Assembly: GCA_035236585.1 (NCBI GenBank)
Contig: CP141127.1
Coordinates: 71,715,495 to 71,779,494 of the forward strand
DNA from: Warburgia ugandensis
Taxonomy: Eukaryota > Streptophyta > Magnoliopsida > Canellales > Canellaceae
DNA: 64,000 nt
Direction: 5' to 3'
Shown: positions 23,446-36,256 of the stretch, piece by piece
How the letters are laid out: each line of letters begins with the position of its first letter
Position numbering within the stretch: position 1 is the stretch's first letter
Program-made: the position numbers and the translations under genes
Notes under the pieces: generated by a model
What the model saw: the letters and a program-made list of their open reading frames with translations, nothing else
Told to the model about the DNA's origin: nothing
The model's database searches: none

Positions 23446-24937
23446 TCATACGACAAAATTGGGCATGTGTTTGACTGTCGTGATCTTTTTTGTTTCCTTT
23501 AAATTAAGCCAATCCAAACGCCGGTGCGGCTGTTAGCTGCCCACGAGAGTGATTATGCTAAGTGGTTTCAGATATTGTGGCCAATCGTGACTTGTCGAGA
23601 TGAGTAATGGTAGTTTCTCTCCATCTCACATGCCGGCTGTTCCTTTCTCTCATCTCCGATTCCCCGTTTCTTCTTAATTTTGCGGGTTCCTCGTACTCTT
23701 AAGTAATTATTGTCCGTACATCAATTCCCAAACGATAATAATTGCTACTTTGAATTTTGTCCTGCACATTTTGGTGTGAAACTGATCGAAACGTAGATAC
23801 CCCCTTCTTCAAAGCCTACTTGCGACGACCTCGACAAGCTTAGGACATTGAAGCCGGTCACTAAAGGCCCCAGATTTTCCCTCAGAGAGAGCTTCTGTTA
23901 ATCTATGTTATGCAAGATTAGAGCACCTACATTGTCGATCTGTGTTGCGCCTCATTGATCAGTTTCATCTCCCATGTGTGCCGTCTCCTACTAGTCATTT
24001 AGAGTCCCATTTATGTGAACCATGTCAAAGGGAAAATCTACCCTGCTATCTTTGAAGTCTACACCTAGTGTCAGTGATCGACCATTAGATTTACTATTTT
24101 GATCTGTGGGGTCTAACTCCTAGACAAGTAAGCACCAGGTTTTATTTAATTGTAATCCTGACTGCTCATTTCTAAAAGCCTTTGGTTGCCAGGCATTTCC
24201 TTTTTTGCATCCTTTATCCAAGAAGTCTGAATTTCGCACATTGCTTGTGTTCTTAGTGTATATATATAGTACTCTCTAGCGAGGGCAGAGATATCTACAT
24301 GTGCCCACCAATAGTATAGACATAGCTAGGCGTGTTCTTTTTGCAAAAAGTGCATTTCCTTTTGTTCAAAGGTCCATCCACTGGGCCCGTCTTCCATGCA
24401 TATATTTAATTGCCTAGCTTGACAGTTCGGTCAAATTCTCCTATGCAAATGCAGTATGGGACTCTTTCCTTCTCGACCTTTTCTCTATCAAATCTACTTC
24501 ATTTTCTTCTGCATAATCCATATCTTCCCACTTTTTTACCTTCACAATCTCCTAATAATTCTCCCATACCTTCCCAAAGTCGTCCTACACAATTAGTTTC
24601 AAATTATTCTCCATTTCATCGTCCTTATATATCTCCTATTCCTTCTTCCCCGCCTTTCCAAAACCATGTATCCACACTGCCCAATCTCTACGGCTCATGC
24701 TCTCCTTTTTCTTCTCCATCTAAAATTTCTTCCTTTTCTCCATCCGATACTTCTCACGTCATTCCTATCCTACTTCATCTGCTACAGTTTTCCTTCTTCT
24801 TCTACTCCAGCAACCTCGTACCACTCAATATCCTCACGCCAATCTAGTCCCAGTTCCACTCCTGATATAATTGTTACAGGTCCATATGGGACCTGCTCTA
24901 TCCATTCTCTCCTTAAAGATTCGCACCTGGTGTAGCT
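23446..24937. other. No supportable gene; Ser/Pro-rich frame before a copia pol
   Basis: 23446-24400 shows nothing recognisable. At 24410-24935 overlapping plus frames are rich in Pro and Ser. That composition is common in the linker between integrase and reverse transcriptase of copia polyproteins. Its position just before the RT remnant fits, but no integrase motif is visible. Confidence 0.4.
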
Positions 24938-26745
24938 ATGACGCCAGCTTCTTTCTGTACTACTAACCCACCTACTAACTCTTTAGCTGCTCATAATCTA
25001 TCAGTTTCAGGTACAACGAGGCGCACCTCAACCCGTGTTCCTACTGGCACGCTCCCAACGACCCTGCACCATATGACCGATCTCATGGGCCAACAGCTAA
25101 TGAGGTTCACAAACACCCACCCACATGAATGAAAAACTAGCTACCTATTTGGTGGAGACTTCATGTTTTTCTCAAGCTATTAAAATGCTCAAATAGCGTC
25201 GTGCTATGGGCGATGAATACAATGCACTCATCCGGAACGGAATACAGATCTCCGTCCCATGCCCTTATCATGGAAACATTATTGGAAATAAGTGGATATA
25301 CCCCATTAAACGGCGATCTGATGGTTCTATAGAAAAGTTGAAGGCCCATCTTGTAGCCAAAGGATATCTGTTTCCCACAAATGGCATGTCTGTCAACTTG
25401 ACATTTCCAATGCCTTCTTTTACGGTGATTTGGAAGAGAATGTATACATGGAACAACCGCCAAGGATTTGTTGATACAGATTGGCCTGTGAAGGGGAGCT
25501 TTGGCACAACAGTAGAGCAGTCATTGTGTGACCTTGAGGTCACGGGTTCAAGGCATAGAAACAGCTACTTGCAAAATGCAAGGCTGCATATTATTGACCC
25601 TTGTGGTCCACCCCTTCCCCAGACCCTGCATACGTGAGAACTTCATGCACCGGGGCTTGGCCTTTTAGATTGGCCCAATATGTTTGTAAACTACACATCC
25701 GTTTATGGGCTTAAACAATCGCTGCGGCCTTGGTTCACTAAACTAAGTGCCCAGTTACTTCGGTTCAGACTTGAAGGATCCAACTCTCGTGTTCATTCAT
25801 AAGGCATTATCGTATACATCCCGATTTATGCCGACGACACAATCCTGACGGGTAATCACTCTAGTCCTCTTCATGGCCTTGTTCAAGCTCTTAATTCTCA
25901 TTTCGTCGTCAAAATCTAGAGAAACTTCAGTATTTCTTGGGAGTTGAGGTTGGATACTTTCGAAGGACTTCTATCATCACAACGCCGCTACATTTTAGAT
26001 CTTCTATACCTCACACATGTAGCTGGTGCTAAGCCAGTTTCCACCGCCATGGCTTCCCTCGGCACAGTGCACAAGCACTTTCTGATCCACATCTCTACCG
26101 CCAAACAGTTAGGGATTCTTACTAGCCCTAACTTTAGCTACATCGTGAACAAGTCTGCTACTTTCTTCAACCACCTACTTCTGAACATTAGGCTGCCGTA
26201 AAACGGATTATTCGATGTCTAAAAGCCACATTGACTTTATGGTTTATACCTCACTCGGTCACAATCCTCAACTCTGTACGTTTATTTTGATGCTGACTAG
26301 GCCAGTTGTCCAGATTATAGGCACTCGACTGGTGGTTAAGCCATCTTTCTTCTTTCTTGGTCATAATCTTGCCTCATCCGCTGCGAAGAAGAAATCAACC
26401 ATTGCCCATCATCTACTGAAAGTGAATATTGCACTTTAGCTAATGCTACAGCTGAAGTGATCCGGCTATAATAAAGGAGCTTGGCATTATACAAACACGC
26501 CCGCCTATTCTTTGGTGTGACAATATTGGCACCACTTACGGTAAATTCAATATTTCATGTTTGGACAAAGCATATTGAGGATTGTGTTCAAGATCTCGTA
26601 GCTAAGTCTCCTCCTAGTCAAATTTATCCCTACTAAGGACCACTTACCTATATCTTCACCAAGCCATTGGCCGGTATTCCTTTTCACTTATTACAAGGCA
26701 AGTTGCATGTCATTTCTGTTGAATGTCCAACTTAAGAGGTGTATT
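24938..26745 (+). pseudogene. Decayed Ty1/copia pol (RT-RNase H)
   Basis: Interrupted plus-strand frames contain copia RT motifs: AMGDEYNALIRNG, NIIGNKWIYPIKRRSDGSIE and LVAKGY (25205-25370). Then comes a diverged counterpart of the VYMEQPPGFVD block (25440-25475). RT resumes as VCKLHTSVYGLKQSLRPWF (25685-25735), with GLLSSQRRYILDLL and AKPVSTAMASL at 25950-26060. RNase H remnants follow to about 26600. The YVDDIL site is replaced by a diverged YADDTILTG at about 25828-25855. Sequence between LVAKGY and the next block is deleted, and a SINE splits RT at 25487-25666. A purine-rich stretch near 26730-26742 may be the PPT. LTRs were not delimited. Confidence 0.8.
25487..25666 (+). mobile_element. 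Au-type SINE, copy B, inside copia RT
   Basis: The B box 'ggtcacgggttcaag', the body blocks ('ttgcaaaatgcaaggctgc', 'cccttgtggtcc') and the 'cctttt' end are present. It is bounded by a 9-bp duplication AGATTGGCC (25478-25486 and 25667-25675). It interrupts the copia frame between the FVD and QYVCKLH blocks, so it is younger than that element. Confidence 0.88.
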
Positions 26746-28054
26746 AGTGTACATTTAACTGTGCAATAATAGGTGCATTCAAAGACATTTATGTAACTCC
26801 ATGCATGTACCCTAATATCCACACTGTTAATGCAATATGAGAAGTGATATTCCAAGATGTCTTAACCTTGTCCGGGAATGAGGCGCCTTCGGTAGCTGCC
26901 ACGAATCCCACTTAAACTAACAGGAGACCTCCTCCAGTTAACTCCCTTAACCAGCGAAAACATTAAAAATTGTGTCGTAAAAATAAAATACCGAAATCGA
27001 ATACTAAATCGCGCCCTTCCCCATCTGCTTCTTCTCATTCCACTCGTTTTGCTATTCATTTTTCTTGCTTCAGTTCTTCAACGGTTGCAGAAATCGCCAA
27101 ACCCCACGAAAAGACTCTCTGTTCTTTTGTCGGACTGTGCACCATTGTCTCCATTGTCTTACCGATTTGGTTTGTAATAGCTTTAGTTTTATTCGGTTGA
27201 GTCTTACTTGTGAATGTCGCATCAACTGGCCTTTGCTCTTTATACATGGTTACCTACCAAAGTCATTTATCAGCAACAAACTGGAGGCCAAGAACAATTT
27301 TTATGGGATCGCTTGGTGCGGGGAAAATACCTTATAGCCTGTTATTGGCAGCTTACGACAGAGTAAATTATCTATGACAAATAGCCCAAGTTTTCTACAA
27401 CTGTTTCAGGTAGATGTTAGGGTTATCAATAGCAGGGTAATAAAATTTGGTCCATGACACGGAGTTATTGATGGCAATGCAAAAATCAGAATGAATGTCT
27501 TGAGTAATAATATCCCTGAAACAGAATCAATCCATTTAAGGAGAAAATAACTACAGTTTTTTATTTAGCTTCTGAAAAGTCAATTGAGATGCAGAGATTT
27601 TCAAGAGAACCCAACAAATTGCAAAGAATACTATTTCATTAAGAGCCCTAGTATGTGAATCTAGATCTTCCAAGTTTCATTGCTAGAAGACCACAGTCGA
27701 AATTTCAGAGGCTGCCATTTCTTTCGTACAAGATAAGATATCGTTGCAACTCAGTAGAAACCTTTTCGAATGACTCCTCTACTGGAGAAATCTCGCTGGT
27801 TCAACGATTGCATTGGGCGAAACTCACGAATTAGTTCATCTCCATTAAGGCGTAAATGGTTCCTTGCTACAGAGATTCCGGCCCATCTTTTTCAGACTAA
27901 GCAAAGTTGAAAGGAAACAGTGGGTTTTTTATTTGCTCGACTGAGGAAGAGGCAATGAAATCTCCAGAGTTGTTGTGAGAAAAAACTTATGTTTTTTAAT
28001 TTATTTTTGAACAAGCCTCAGAAGGCAATTTCTAATATTTCAGGTCAAAGAAAG
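26746..28054. other. No supportable gene
   Basis: The first part (26746 to about 26850) may be the LTR of the preceding copia. Short frames at 26970-27337 have no recognisable domain. 'tttcag' at 28036-28041 resembles a splice acceptor but no exon could be supported. Confidence 0.4.
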
Positions 28055-28059
28055 TTAAC

Positions 28060-31000
28060 TGTTAGAAAGGTAGGCGTGATGATTTGGTTTAGGAGGAAGA
28101 GGTTTTGGTGGTAGAACTTCAAAGGAAAAAAGAATTGGAGATGGAATGTTGAAAAGAAGGAACTTGTTATCTATTACTTGATTTTTGGCTTGATACAAAA
28201 TGTGAGAAATCACCCCTATTTATACTAATGGTACATCTCAACCAATGGCTAGGATTGCAACAATATACTTTTAATCTAATGGATACCAATAACATTTTAA
28301 AGAACTCTTCAAAAATATTCTAGATATTAAATCATTCCTCATATCATCTTTCTTAGATATTTTTTATTTCTTACATCATCATTGGCATCACCTTCTTCTA
28401 GATATATTTTACTAGGTAATTATAGTCATCATCAAGACCTTATCCTAATTAAGAATAGGCTACATGAATCTTGTTCCTCCATTCCTCTCTATTAAGTATT
28501 ATGGCTTCATTTAGTCCCGAAGTTTTTGCATCTTTTCTCATCACTTCTATCCACGTTCTTTTGGGCATTCCCCTTGCCCTTTTAGAACCTTTGACTTGCA
28601 TTGCCTCATGCTTCTAACTAGTGCCATTTTCAATCTCCATTGGATATCTCCAAGCCATCTAAGTCTAATCTCCCTCATCTTGTTACCTATTAGTGCTACT
28701 CCTAAGTTTCCTCTAATGTTTTCATTCCTAATTCTATCCTTTCTTGTCTACTATGCATCCATCTCAAAAACCTCATTTCTTCTACATTTATCCTTTGTAC
28801 ATGATATTCATTAACTGGCCCACACTTTGACCCATAGAGCATGGCTGGCCTTACAACTATCCTATAGAATTTTTATTCCAATTTGAGTGGCATCCACTAT
28901 TCACACAAAACTCCAAAGGGATATCTCCATTTGTTCTAACCTGCTTGGATTCTTTAAGTAACCTTTCCCTTAATATCTCCAGTCTCGTGAGTCATTAATA
29001 CTAAGTATAGAAAGTGATCTTTTAAGAGGACTTCTTGATTATTAATCTTTACTGGTGCTCCACTCCTACTCCTCTCTTTACTAAAATTGCATTCCATATA
29101 CTCGGTCCTAGTTTGGCTTATTTTAAATCTTTTAGTTTTTATTGCTTCTCTCCACAACTCTAGCTTTCTATTTACTCCCTTCCTTATCTCATCAATTAAA
29201 ATATAGTATCTGTAAATAACACACACCATAGAATCTCCTAGTGTGGATGTTTTGTTAACTTATCCATAACCAACGTGCAAAGGTATGGGCTCAATGTCGA
29301 TCCTTGATGCAATTCTACAACGAGAGGAAAATCACCAGTCTCTCCATTAGTGGTCCTAACATTTGTTACTGCTCCCTCATACATATATTTAATTATGTCT
29401 TTACACCCTTGTGAAACCAATTTCTCGCTCAACACCCACTATATTAACTCTCTCTGGACCTTATCATAAGCTTTTTCTAAATCAATAAAGACCATGTGAA
29501 GGTCCCTCCTCCTCTCCATATATTTCTCTATCAATTCTCTAACTAGGAAAATAGCTTCTATGATGGACCCTCAAGGTATGAAACCAAACTGGTTCTTTGA
29601 TACACTCGCCTCATGTCATAGCCTCTTCACAATTAGTCTTTCAAAAAGTTTCATACAATTAGTCTCTCAAAAAGTTTCATAGTGCAACTTATAAGTTTGA
29701 TCCCCCAATAATTAGTGTGTATCTATATCTCCTTTATTCTTATAAATTAGTACAATGGAGCACTTCCTCCATTCATCCAACATTTTCTTTGATTTTACAA
29801 TCTTGTTAAACAACTTTGTCAGCCAAACTACTCCAGTATCTCCCATATGTTTCTAAACCTCTATTGGCATACCATCTAACCCCAGGGCATTCCTGGTTTT
29901 ATCTTTTTCAAGGCCTCTTTCACTTCAGGTATTCTCATATTTATAATGCCCAATGTTAATTGGGTTTAGAATACATTCAATCTCTATATTCTCAAGGCAA
30001 TTATCATTTCATTTGATCTCATCACCTTTGACTAGTACCCTTTTGTTATCACTTCTAATGTACTTAATGTAGTACTTACCCTTCTGTTATCTTATTTTTC
30101 CAAGTTTAAACACATCTTTCATACCTTGTCTTGATCCTAATCTATTATAGAGATCATCATATACTTAAGTTTACCCTCACTTACTATTTTATTAGCAACC
30201 TTTTTAGCATTCTCATATTGCTTAAAGTTTTCGTTATTTTTAGTTCTCTATTATGCTCTAAAACACACCATTTTTTATTTAATAACTTTTCGCACTTTTT
30301 CACAACACCACCAAGTTTCCTTTCCTGATTGCCTTTTACCTTTAGATACCTCTAGGACATCTGTTGCCACTTTTTTAATGGAATCAACCATATTAATCTT
30401 CATTGTGTTTGCTTCTATTTCATTGATCCAATTTCCTTCTACCATTAAATTGTTTGTGAGTGATATCATTCTCTACCCTTTTTGATAGGTATTAAGTTCA
30501 TTTCCTTTCTTTTATCTTTTAATATAAATATCCATAACCATCATCCTATGTTGTGAGGTTAAACTCTCACCGGGTATCACTTTACAATCCTTACACATTG
30601 ATCTTTATGTATTTCTAAGTATAAAAAAGTCTATTTGAATTTTATAGAGTCCACTTTTAAAGGTTCATAAGTTCATCCCTCTTCTTAAAGAATATGTTTG
30701 TCAAGGCTAGGCTATATGTCAAAGTACAATTAATGATAGCTTTCCCCATCTTATTTCGTTTTCTAATACCATAACCTCCATGTACCTTATCATATCCTTC
30801 CTTTTTTTTCCTGCATGACCATTTAAGTTTGATCCTTAAATATCCTCTTTATTCTGGGAATGCCATGCTCAGCTCCCTCCATATCTTCTTAGAATTATCT
30901 CTTGATTCTATCTTCTAACCGTAGTTGCGATGTGTATGCACTTATAACATATATGATCTTCTCTCCTAGAATAAGTTTTGTTATTATAATAATTATATCA

Positions 31001-31873
31001 CTATGTCTACAACTTTATCCTTTAATTCTTTGTCCACTACTATCCCTACACTATTTCTATTATTGTCCTTTTCTACATACCAGAGGTTTTACCCATCGAT
31101 TTCTCAAAGTTTAGCCCACTTCCTCTTGATTTCTTAAATATAAGCAATGTTGAATCTCCTATGTTTTATCGTATCTATAACTCCAGACTCTTACATATCA
31201 GTGTGCCTATATTTCATGCATCGATAAGAATCTTATTGTCTAGAACTAACCTATTTACACACGCACTTTTCGATTCCCATGACATGAACTCATGCCTACT
31301 TTTCACTATACTTAGGTTCTAATACAACGCGTTGCTTCTAATAACCCTTGCCCATTTTTCACTATACCTTGGATCTGATGTAGCACGTCACTTTTGGGGA
31401 ACTCCCTAACATCCCTTTCCATTTTTCACTGCACCCAAAATCCAATGCAGTGCATCATTTATGGGGAACATCCTAGCTTGAGGGAATGTTAATGATATCA
31501 TGTTACGGAAGGTTTGCCACAAGTGAAGAAGTTGAAGATTATTTTCCTTATTTTGCCTTCTTACTTACCAAAGAATATACATATGTATATTCAATTTTAA
31601 ATAAAAAAGACAAAATAATGAAATCATCTTTAAGTTCTTTAAAGAGTTTTACTTGCTGACTAGCACCTAACACAAAACCCTCCTCATATTTATCTGAGCT
31701 TGAGAATGGTACCATTGGAGTTAGAAAATTGTAGTATTTCTAAAAATTAGTAGGAGATATTATCATAGATATTTCTAAGAAGTCTTCTAGAAATAAACAA
31801 TGAGCTTGGATTATCAAATTGGTCCATCTTTCCCAATATCAAGAATGAGCCAAATCAAGTTTATTCTCCAACA
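28060..31873 (-). repeat. 3' LTR of the copia element, split by an RTE LINE
   Basis: The two pieces, 28060-28425 and about 31724-31873, together make about 516 bp. They align in order with the intact LTR at 35741-36251. The outer end is TGTTAG on the plus strand and the inner end is CAACA at 31873. Confidence 0.88.
28426..31723 (-). mobile_element. RTE-type LINE, copy 1
   Basis: On the minus strand it starts near 31723 with a leader similar to LINE copy 2 ('gataaa..aggagggtttt'). An AP-endonuclease remnant follows (about 31240-30800: IGTLxxKSLEL). Then a linker frame at 30275-30469 carries KKVATDVLEVSKGKRQSGKETWW. Reverse transcriptase is at 29435-28954 (VVELHQGSTLSPYLCTLVMDKLT; FKISQTRTEYMECNFSKERSRSGAPVKINNQ). 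It ends with the conserved 3' end 'ttaggataaggtcttgatgatga'. The short GAT-type tail instead of poly-A is typical of plant RTE elements. It sits in the copia LTR. A diverged 9-bp duplication (28417-28425 taattatag; about 31726-31734 aaattgtag) is plausible. It has many stops and is dead. Confidence 0.9.
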
Positions 31874-34800
31874 CTCTCCTTTAAACTTGATTTTATTACT
31901 CTAAGCATCATTTGTAATTTCTCAAAGACTTCTTGCTTGAGTAGTTTGGTGAGGATATCAACAATTTGATCTTGAGATCATGCATACTTCAAATGAATAT
32001 CAATTCTTATCACTCATTCTCTGATAAAGTGATAGTGCATGTCGACATGCTTACTTCAATCATGGTAGATTGGGTTCTTCTTGTGGCATGTGTAATTCGT
32101 TTAACAAGTTTTAAAGCCAAAGTGACACATGCACTAGGTAGTAGCAACATATTCAGCTTTACAACTGGACAATGTAAAAATCGATTGTTTTTTTTAAAGT
32201 TTAAGTGAATGTAGTCTCTCCTATGAAGAAAAGAAACCTAGTTGTCCTTTTTTATCATCTAAATCTCTGGCCCAATCATTGTCACTATATCTAAAAAGCG
32301 TGATGACTTCACATGAAGAGTAGAAGAGACAATAGCCGATAATTGTCTTAATGTATCAAAGAATTCTATTAGTCGTGTTCAAGTTGTTGTAAGTGCTTCC
32401 AAGAAATAACTAACCAAACCTACAACAAATAATATATCTAGTCTTGTGCATGTTAAGTACCTTAGGCTTCCACCAAGGCTCTTGAATTGAGTGGGGTCAA
32501 CTCTTTCTCATTGATCATACTTGGAAAGCTCAACTCAGTCCACGGGGATGCTTATAGGCTTGCATTGCTCTATGCTGAATTTCTTGAGAACTTCCTTCAC
32601 ATAGCCTTCTTAAGAGATAAAAATTCGATCATCTGTTTCCTTCACCTCTATTCTAAGATAATAGGACATAAGGCCGATATCGGTTATCTCAAATTCATGG
32701 CCCATCTCATTCTTGAAGTCTTCAAATATACTTAGATTTTTTTCTGTAAAAATGAGATCATCGACATACAAATACACAAGCAACATATCTCCATTTTTTT
32801 TTATCTTTACATACAAAACATGCTCACTTGGACATTTTATAAATCTATTTTTCAAAAAATATTTGTCAACTCTACTATTTCATGCTCTTGGAGCTTGTTT
32901 TAAACCATATAAAGCTTTTTATAATCTCAAAACCTTATGTTCTTATCCTTTAACCACATACCCCATGGTCCTCCTTAAGGATGCCATTAAAAAATGAGAA
33001 TTTCGTATCCATTAGATGCATTTTCTAATTACTCTGTGTGGCTAAAGAAATTATCAATCTTATAGTCTCTAAGCAAGCAACGAGATCAAATACCTCTTTG
33101 TAATCTATTTCATACATTTACTTATAGCCTTTGAATACTAATCTTGCTTTATACCTTCTTCTTTGCTTTCTAACTCACTTCACTCTAATAGCCTTTTGGA
33201 TTTTTGGAAGAATTGTTAGCTCCCAAATATCATTTCTTTGAATGGACTTAATTTTTTCATCCATAGCTTCTATTCATTTAATGCTGTATATTGCTTCCTT
33301 GAAGCCTATACGTTCACAATTAATAAATAAAGAGAAGAGGCTTAGCTCATCTAAATTCTCCATTACCTAATAAATTTCTTGTAGTCTTCTAGTTCATAGA
33401 GTTTTTTTCACTTGAACTAGAAGATGAGTCTTGAATGGAGGAAGATGACAATGAAGATGAAGTTGAGCTTGTAGGTTCTTGAACTTCATCTCTTCTTTGA
33501 GCTCCTTATTTGTTTTCAAAGATTAGTAAGAAGTCATACTCTTCATTGTTCTTAAGGTTTCAATCCCATGTGCCTTCTTCATCAAACTCCAAACTCCACA
33601 TCTCTACTAATGACAATCTTCCTGGTGCTTGAGTTGTTAAGCTTGTAACCTTTTAAATGCTTATCATAGCTAATGAAGACATGCTTCTCACTGGTCATCA
33701 AGTTTAATTCTCTTTTCATCGGGTACATGAACATAGGAGATTCTCCTAAACAGCCATAAGTTAGTGATGGTTGGCTTGGTCTCGTTCCTTACTTCTTATG
33801 GATTTTTGTCATCAACACCTCTAGTGGGGCAATGATTTAAAAGGTAAATCGTACAATCTACTTCTTCGATCCAAAAATCTTTAGGTATCTTCTTTCTTTT
33901 CAACATGCTACAAACCATATTTAGAATGGTTCTATTCTTTCTTTCTACCGCTCCATTTTATTGCAATGAATAAGTAATCATTAGAGGATGACAAATCTCA
34001 TTTGCTTCACAAAATTCACAAAATTATTTTGACATGAATTCACCTCCTCTATGGCTTTAATTTCATACCTACTTTCTTTTTCAATCATGGAGTAATGGTT
34101 CTACACAAGTTGATGTGGACAAGTTGCAAGGGTTCCTTAGTTCTTGATGTAGACTCTCTTGAAAAAGCCTTTCTAGAATGCTTTCCTAGAAAACATTCTT
34201 CACATAGTGGATCTTGATGATCAATGCAAGGCAATCCATTCACCAATGCCTTTTGTAGACATTGATTTCAATCTACCAAAATTTAAGTGTCCAAACCTCA
34301 AGCCAACGGTCATCTTTTAAGCATGCTTTTAAGAGCATGGCATTATCATATTTGATTTCTCATAAGAATGTCCTATTTCTTGCCATTAGAAATTTTGCAA
34401 TTAATTTTCCTTCATGATTTCTTAAAGAAAGACTATAATTTTTTAAGTCAATATCATAATCTTTCTCAAGAAGTTATCCCAAACTGAAAATATTATTTTT
34501 TAGATTTTTTACATAATATACATTATAATAAATTAGTGGTTTCATCTTTAAAGAGTATTAGTATTTTACTATTTTCCTTTAGAGATACTTTAAATTGAGC
34601 TCCAAAGGTGACATGCCTATTCACTTGATTCATCTTCATGAACATGTTTTTATCTCTACTCATATAATTGGTTGCACCCATGTTTAAGTACCACATACCT
34701 TTCTCCTCTAATTCTTCTTTGTGGTTGGCCAATAGCAAAGTAAGCTCCACTTTGTCTTTCATCTTCATGAGATTGGCTTTCTCATTCGTATTATTAGTGC

Positions 34801-35740
34801 TTCTACATTCGAAAGCATAATGTCCAAATTTATAACTTAACTTAAGACTTGTCATACTTTTGATTGTTGTTTTCTCTTGCACAACCTTTTGGAGGTTGTA
34901 AGCTTTGGATCATTTCCTCATTGTTGGATTAATTATAACCACTTCTACCACCTCTTACTTGACCTCATCCTCAACCACGAGGATAACCACTAACACATCC
35001 TAGACTTTTTCCATTTTAAAACATTTCCTTTCTTTCTTTGAAAGAGAGTTTTGATAAAATGCTTGCTCAAATAGCTCTTATGTCATCTTCTTTTTTAGCC
35101 TTTCTTTATGGGCTTGTAGTGAACTCATGAGTTGATCAATAGTCTTGGAGTCAATGTCTTTAAATTCTTCTATGGCAATAATGATATACTCAAAGCTTGA
35201 TGTCAATGAATAAAGAATTTTCTTTATCACCATTTATGATTGAAGTTTTTTCCATTTCTCTTCATTTCATTGATAATGGCCAAGACTCTAGAGAAATAAT
35301 TTGAAATAGATTTAGATTCCTCTATATATATTTTTTCAAACTCACTTCTAAGAGCTTGAAGACATACCTTCTTCACCTTGTCAACACCCTTATGAGCATT
35401 GTGAAGAATCTCCCATGCTTGCTTGGAAATGGTCATATTTGCAACCTTCTCAAACATGCCTTCATCTAGTCATTGACAAATGAGAGTAAGAGCTTGTTGA
35501 TTTTTCTTCTTAACTTTTTGCAAAGCCTCCCATAGGGTAGGAGTTAAAGAAGCCTCATTTTGAGGTTCTTCATTACCTTTTTCAACCATCTCCCACTCCT
35601 CTTAAGAGGCTAGTAAGGCCTTCATATAAATACTCAAACTCCACAATTATCTTTGCTGAGTCCAAGGAATTAAAAGGAAACTATTCCACTTGCCACCTTA
35701 TTCCTCCACCACAAGAATGAAGTTGGCTCTGATACCAATT
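31874..35740 (-). pseudogene. Copia gag-pol polyprotein, decayed
   Basis: Minus-strand remnants appear in the order Gag, protease, integrase, RT and RNase H. Gag UBN2-type block at 35457-35227 ([29 protein letters not shown]). Zinc knuckle near 34840, with the first Cys lost (SYKFGHYAFEC). Protease near 34690, where the expected WYLDTGASNHM reads WYLNMGATNYM, so the catalytic Asp is Asn. Integrase debris at 34500-33200. RT at 32855-32610 with VYLYVDDLIFT intact and FEITDIGLMSYYLRIEV. RNase H debris near 32150-32050. A native copia polyprotein is about 1,300-1,400 residues in one frame. Here it is split into many. Confidence 0.88.
35722..35738 (-). other. Copia primer-binding site, initiator tRNA-Met
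   Basis: The minus strand reads TGGTATCAGAGCCAAC two bases inside the 5' LTR, matching the complement of the tRNA-Met 3' end. Confidence 0.9.
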
Positions 35741-36251
35741 TGTTAGAGAGGTGGTTTAGGAGGAAGAGGTTTTGGTAGAAGAACATCAAAGGAAAAAGAA
35801 GAAGAAAAGAAGTGAAGATGAAAAGTTGAGAAGAAGAAACTTGTTATCCATTACTTGATTTTTGGTTTGGTACAAAAGTATGGTGAACCACCCCTATTTA
35901 TACTAGCAGTACATCTCAAACAATTGCTAGAATTGTGCCAACACACTTTTAATGTAATGGTTGCAAATGACTTTCGAGATAATTCTCTAAGAATATCCTA
36001 GATATCACATCACTCCTTACATCACCTTTTTTAGATATTTTTTATTTCTTACATCATCATTAAAATCACCTTCTTCGAGATATCTTAGATATTTTTTACT
36101 ATAAAATTGTAGTATTTCTAAACATTACTACAAAATATTATCATAGATATTTCTAAGAAGTCTGCTAGAAATGAACTATGGGCTTGGACTAGTAAATTGA
36201 TCCATTTATCCCATTATCAAGAACGGGTCAAATCAAGTTTATTCTCCAACA
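35741..36251 (-). repeat. 5' LTR of the copia element (511 bp)
   Basis: On the minus strand it begins TGTTGGAGAATAAAC (36251 downward) and ends CTCTAACA at 35741. It pairs with the split LTR at 28060-31873. Confidence 0.92.
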
Positions 36252-36256
36252 TTAAC

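Larger units (their letters stand above)
28060..36251 (-). mobile_element. Full-length Ty1/copia element, decayed, with nested LINE
   Basis: It is flanked by an exact TTAAC duplication (28055-28059 and 36252-36256). On the minus strand the order is 5' LTR (36251-35741), PBS (about 35738-35722), gag, protease, integrase, RT, RNase H, PPT (AAAGGAGAG at about 31882-31874) and 3' LTR (31873-28060, split by a LINE). The interior is about 3.9 kb, roughly normal for copia. The LTRs differ at many sites by eye, so it is old. The frames are broken throughout. Confidence 0.92.
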
